Positions 63,988-64,000 of a stretch of 64,000 nt of DNA are shown one piece after another. The stretch's first letter is position 1, and every line of letters starts with the position of its first letter. The stretch is from Corynebacterium breve (GTDB lineage: Bacteria > Actinomycetota > Actinomycetes > Mycobacteriales > Mycobacteriaceae): the NCBI RefSeq assembly GCF_030252165.1, contig NZ_CP126969.1, positions 1,612,001-1,676,000 of the forward strand, written 5' to 3'. The position numbers were made by a program, and so were the translations under genes. Under the pieces are notes generated by a model. That model was not told where the DNA came from, did no database searches, and worked only from the letters and a program-made list of their open reading frames with translations.

Positions 63988-64000
63988 ATGAACGTAGAGC
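63988..64000 (+). CDS. Possible start of a plus-strand gene, cut by the window edge
   Basis: ATG at 63988 (or GTG at 63985) opens a frame for the last four codons, with a CAAGAT box (63971-63976) upstream at nearly leaderless distance. In C. glutamicum a gene divergent from fadD15 (malQ in my memory) sits here. Too little sequence to judge. Confidence 0.25.

Overview
The window is a chromosomal segment of a Corynebacterium-type actinobacterium of moderately high GC content. Three things support this. Gene order (rnpB near RNase H/phosphatase, gph-ptpA-SURF1, aceE, eno-ftsB, nadC/dnaG, glyS-znr-zur, uppS-recO-era, CBS-ybeY-phoH-rsmE-dnaJ-hrcA-hemW, fadD15) matches what I remember of corynebacterial genomes. 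At least sixteen genes look leaderless, with a -10 hexamer (often TAGGAT or TAnnnT) 6-8 nt before the start codon. Cell-envelope and secreted proteins are of the usual actinobacterial kind. I cannot name the species.

Layout. 1-6842: RNB ribonuclease (cut by the window edge), RNase P RNA, RNase HI/phosphatase fusion, zinc-ribbon protein and NIF3 protein on the minus strand; then HAD phosphatase, LMW tyrosine phosphatase, SURF1 and an unknown protein on the plus strand. 6843-8657: an accessory patch with a small MITE-like inverted repeat, a complete IS1249-like insertion sequence with perfect 25-bp ends, and tRNA-Val. 8722-15757: DUF3052 protein, pyruvate dehydrogenase E1 (aceE), alpha/beta hydrolase, acyl carrier protein, HAD-IIA hydrolase and a beta-lactamase-fold serine hydrolase. 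15989-23778: small secreted proteins, two tandem SGNH hydrolases, GNAT, an Excalibur membrane protein, two tRNAs, a Bcr/CflA-type exporter and a YwiC-like membrane protein. 23775-34471: ppx, DUF501, ftsB-like, eno, a lytic transglycosylase, mazG/nadC, dnaG, a secreted RNase with barstar, and dgt. 34579-43749: TPM-domain membrane protein, glyS with two trailing genes, the zinc regulators znr and zur, a ferritin-like/VIT transporter, uppS, recO and era.

43860-54232 is the most dynamic region. An HNH endonuclease gene is followed by a pyridoxal kinase paralogue (pdxY2) split by a 7.6-kb Tn402/Tn5053-type transposon (45524-53139). The element has tniA-tniB-tniQ-res-tniR order, ends carrying repeated TniA-type sites, and an exact 5-bp target duplication (TATCC). 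Removing the element and one TATCC restores the pdxY2 frame exactly. Its cargo is not mercury resistance or an integron. It is a DUF2089-type regulator with a membrane protein, a CPBP/Abi membrane protease, and an XRE regulator with a second membrane protein. The intact pdxY1 lies immediately upstream of the broken copy.

54281-63869 is a conserved housekeeping block on the minus strand: CorC-like CBS protein, ybeY, phoH, rsmE, dnaJ, hrcA (with a CIRCE operator over its ribosome-binding site), hemW, an unknown protein and a long-chain acyl-CoA ligase. A gene may begin on the plus strand in the last bases.
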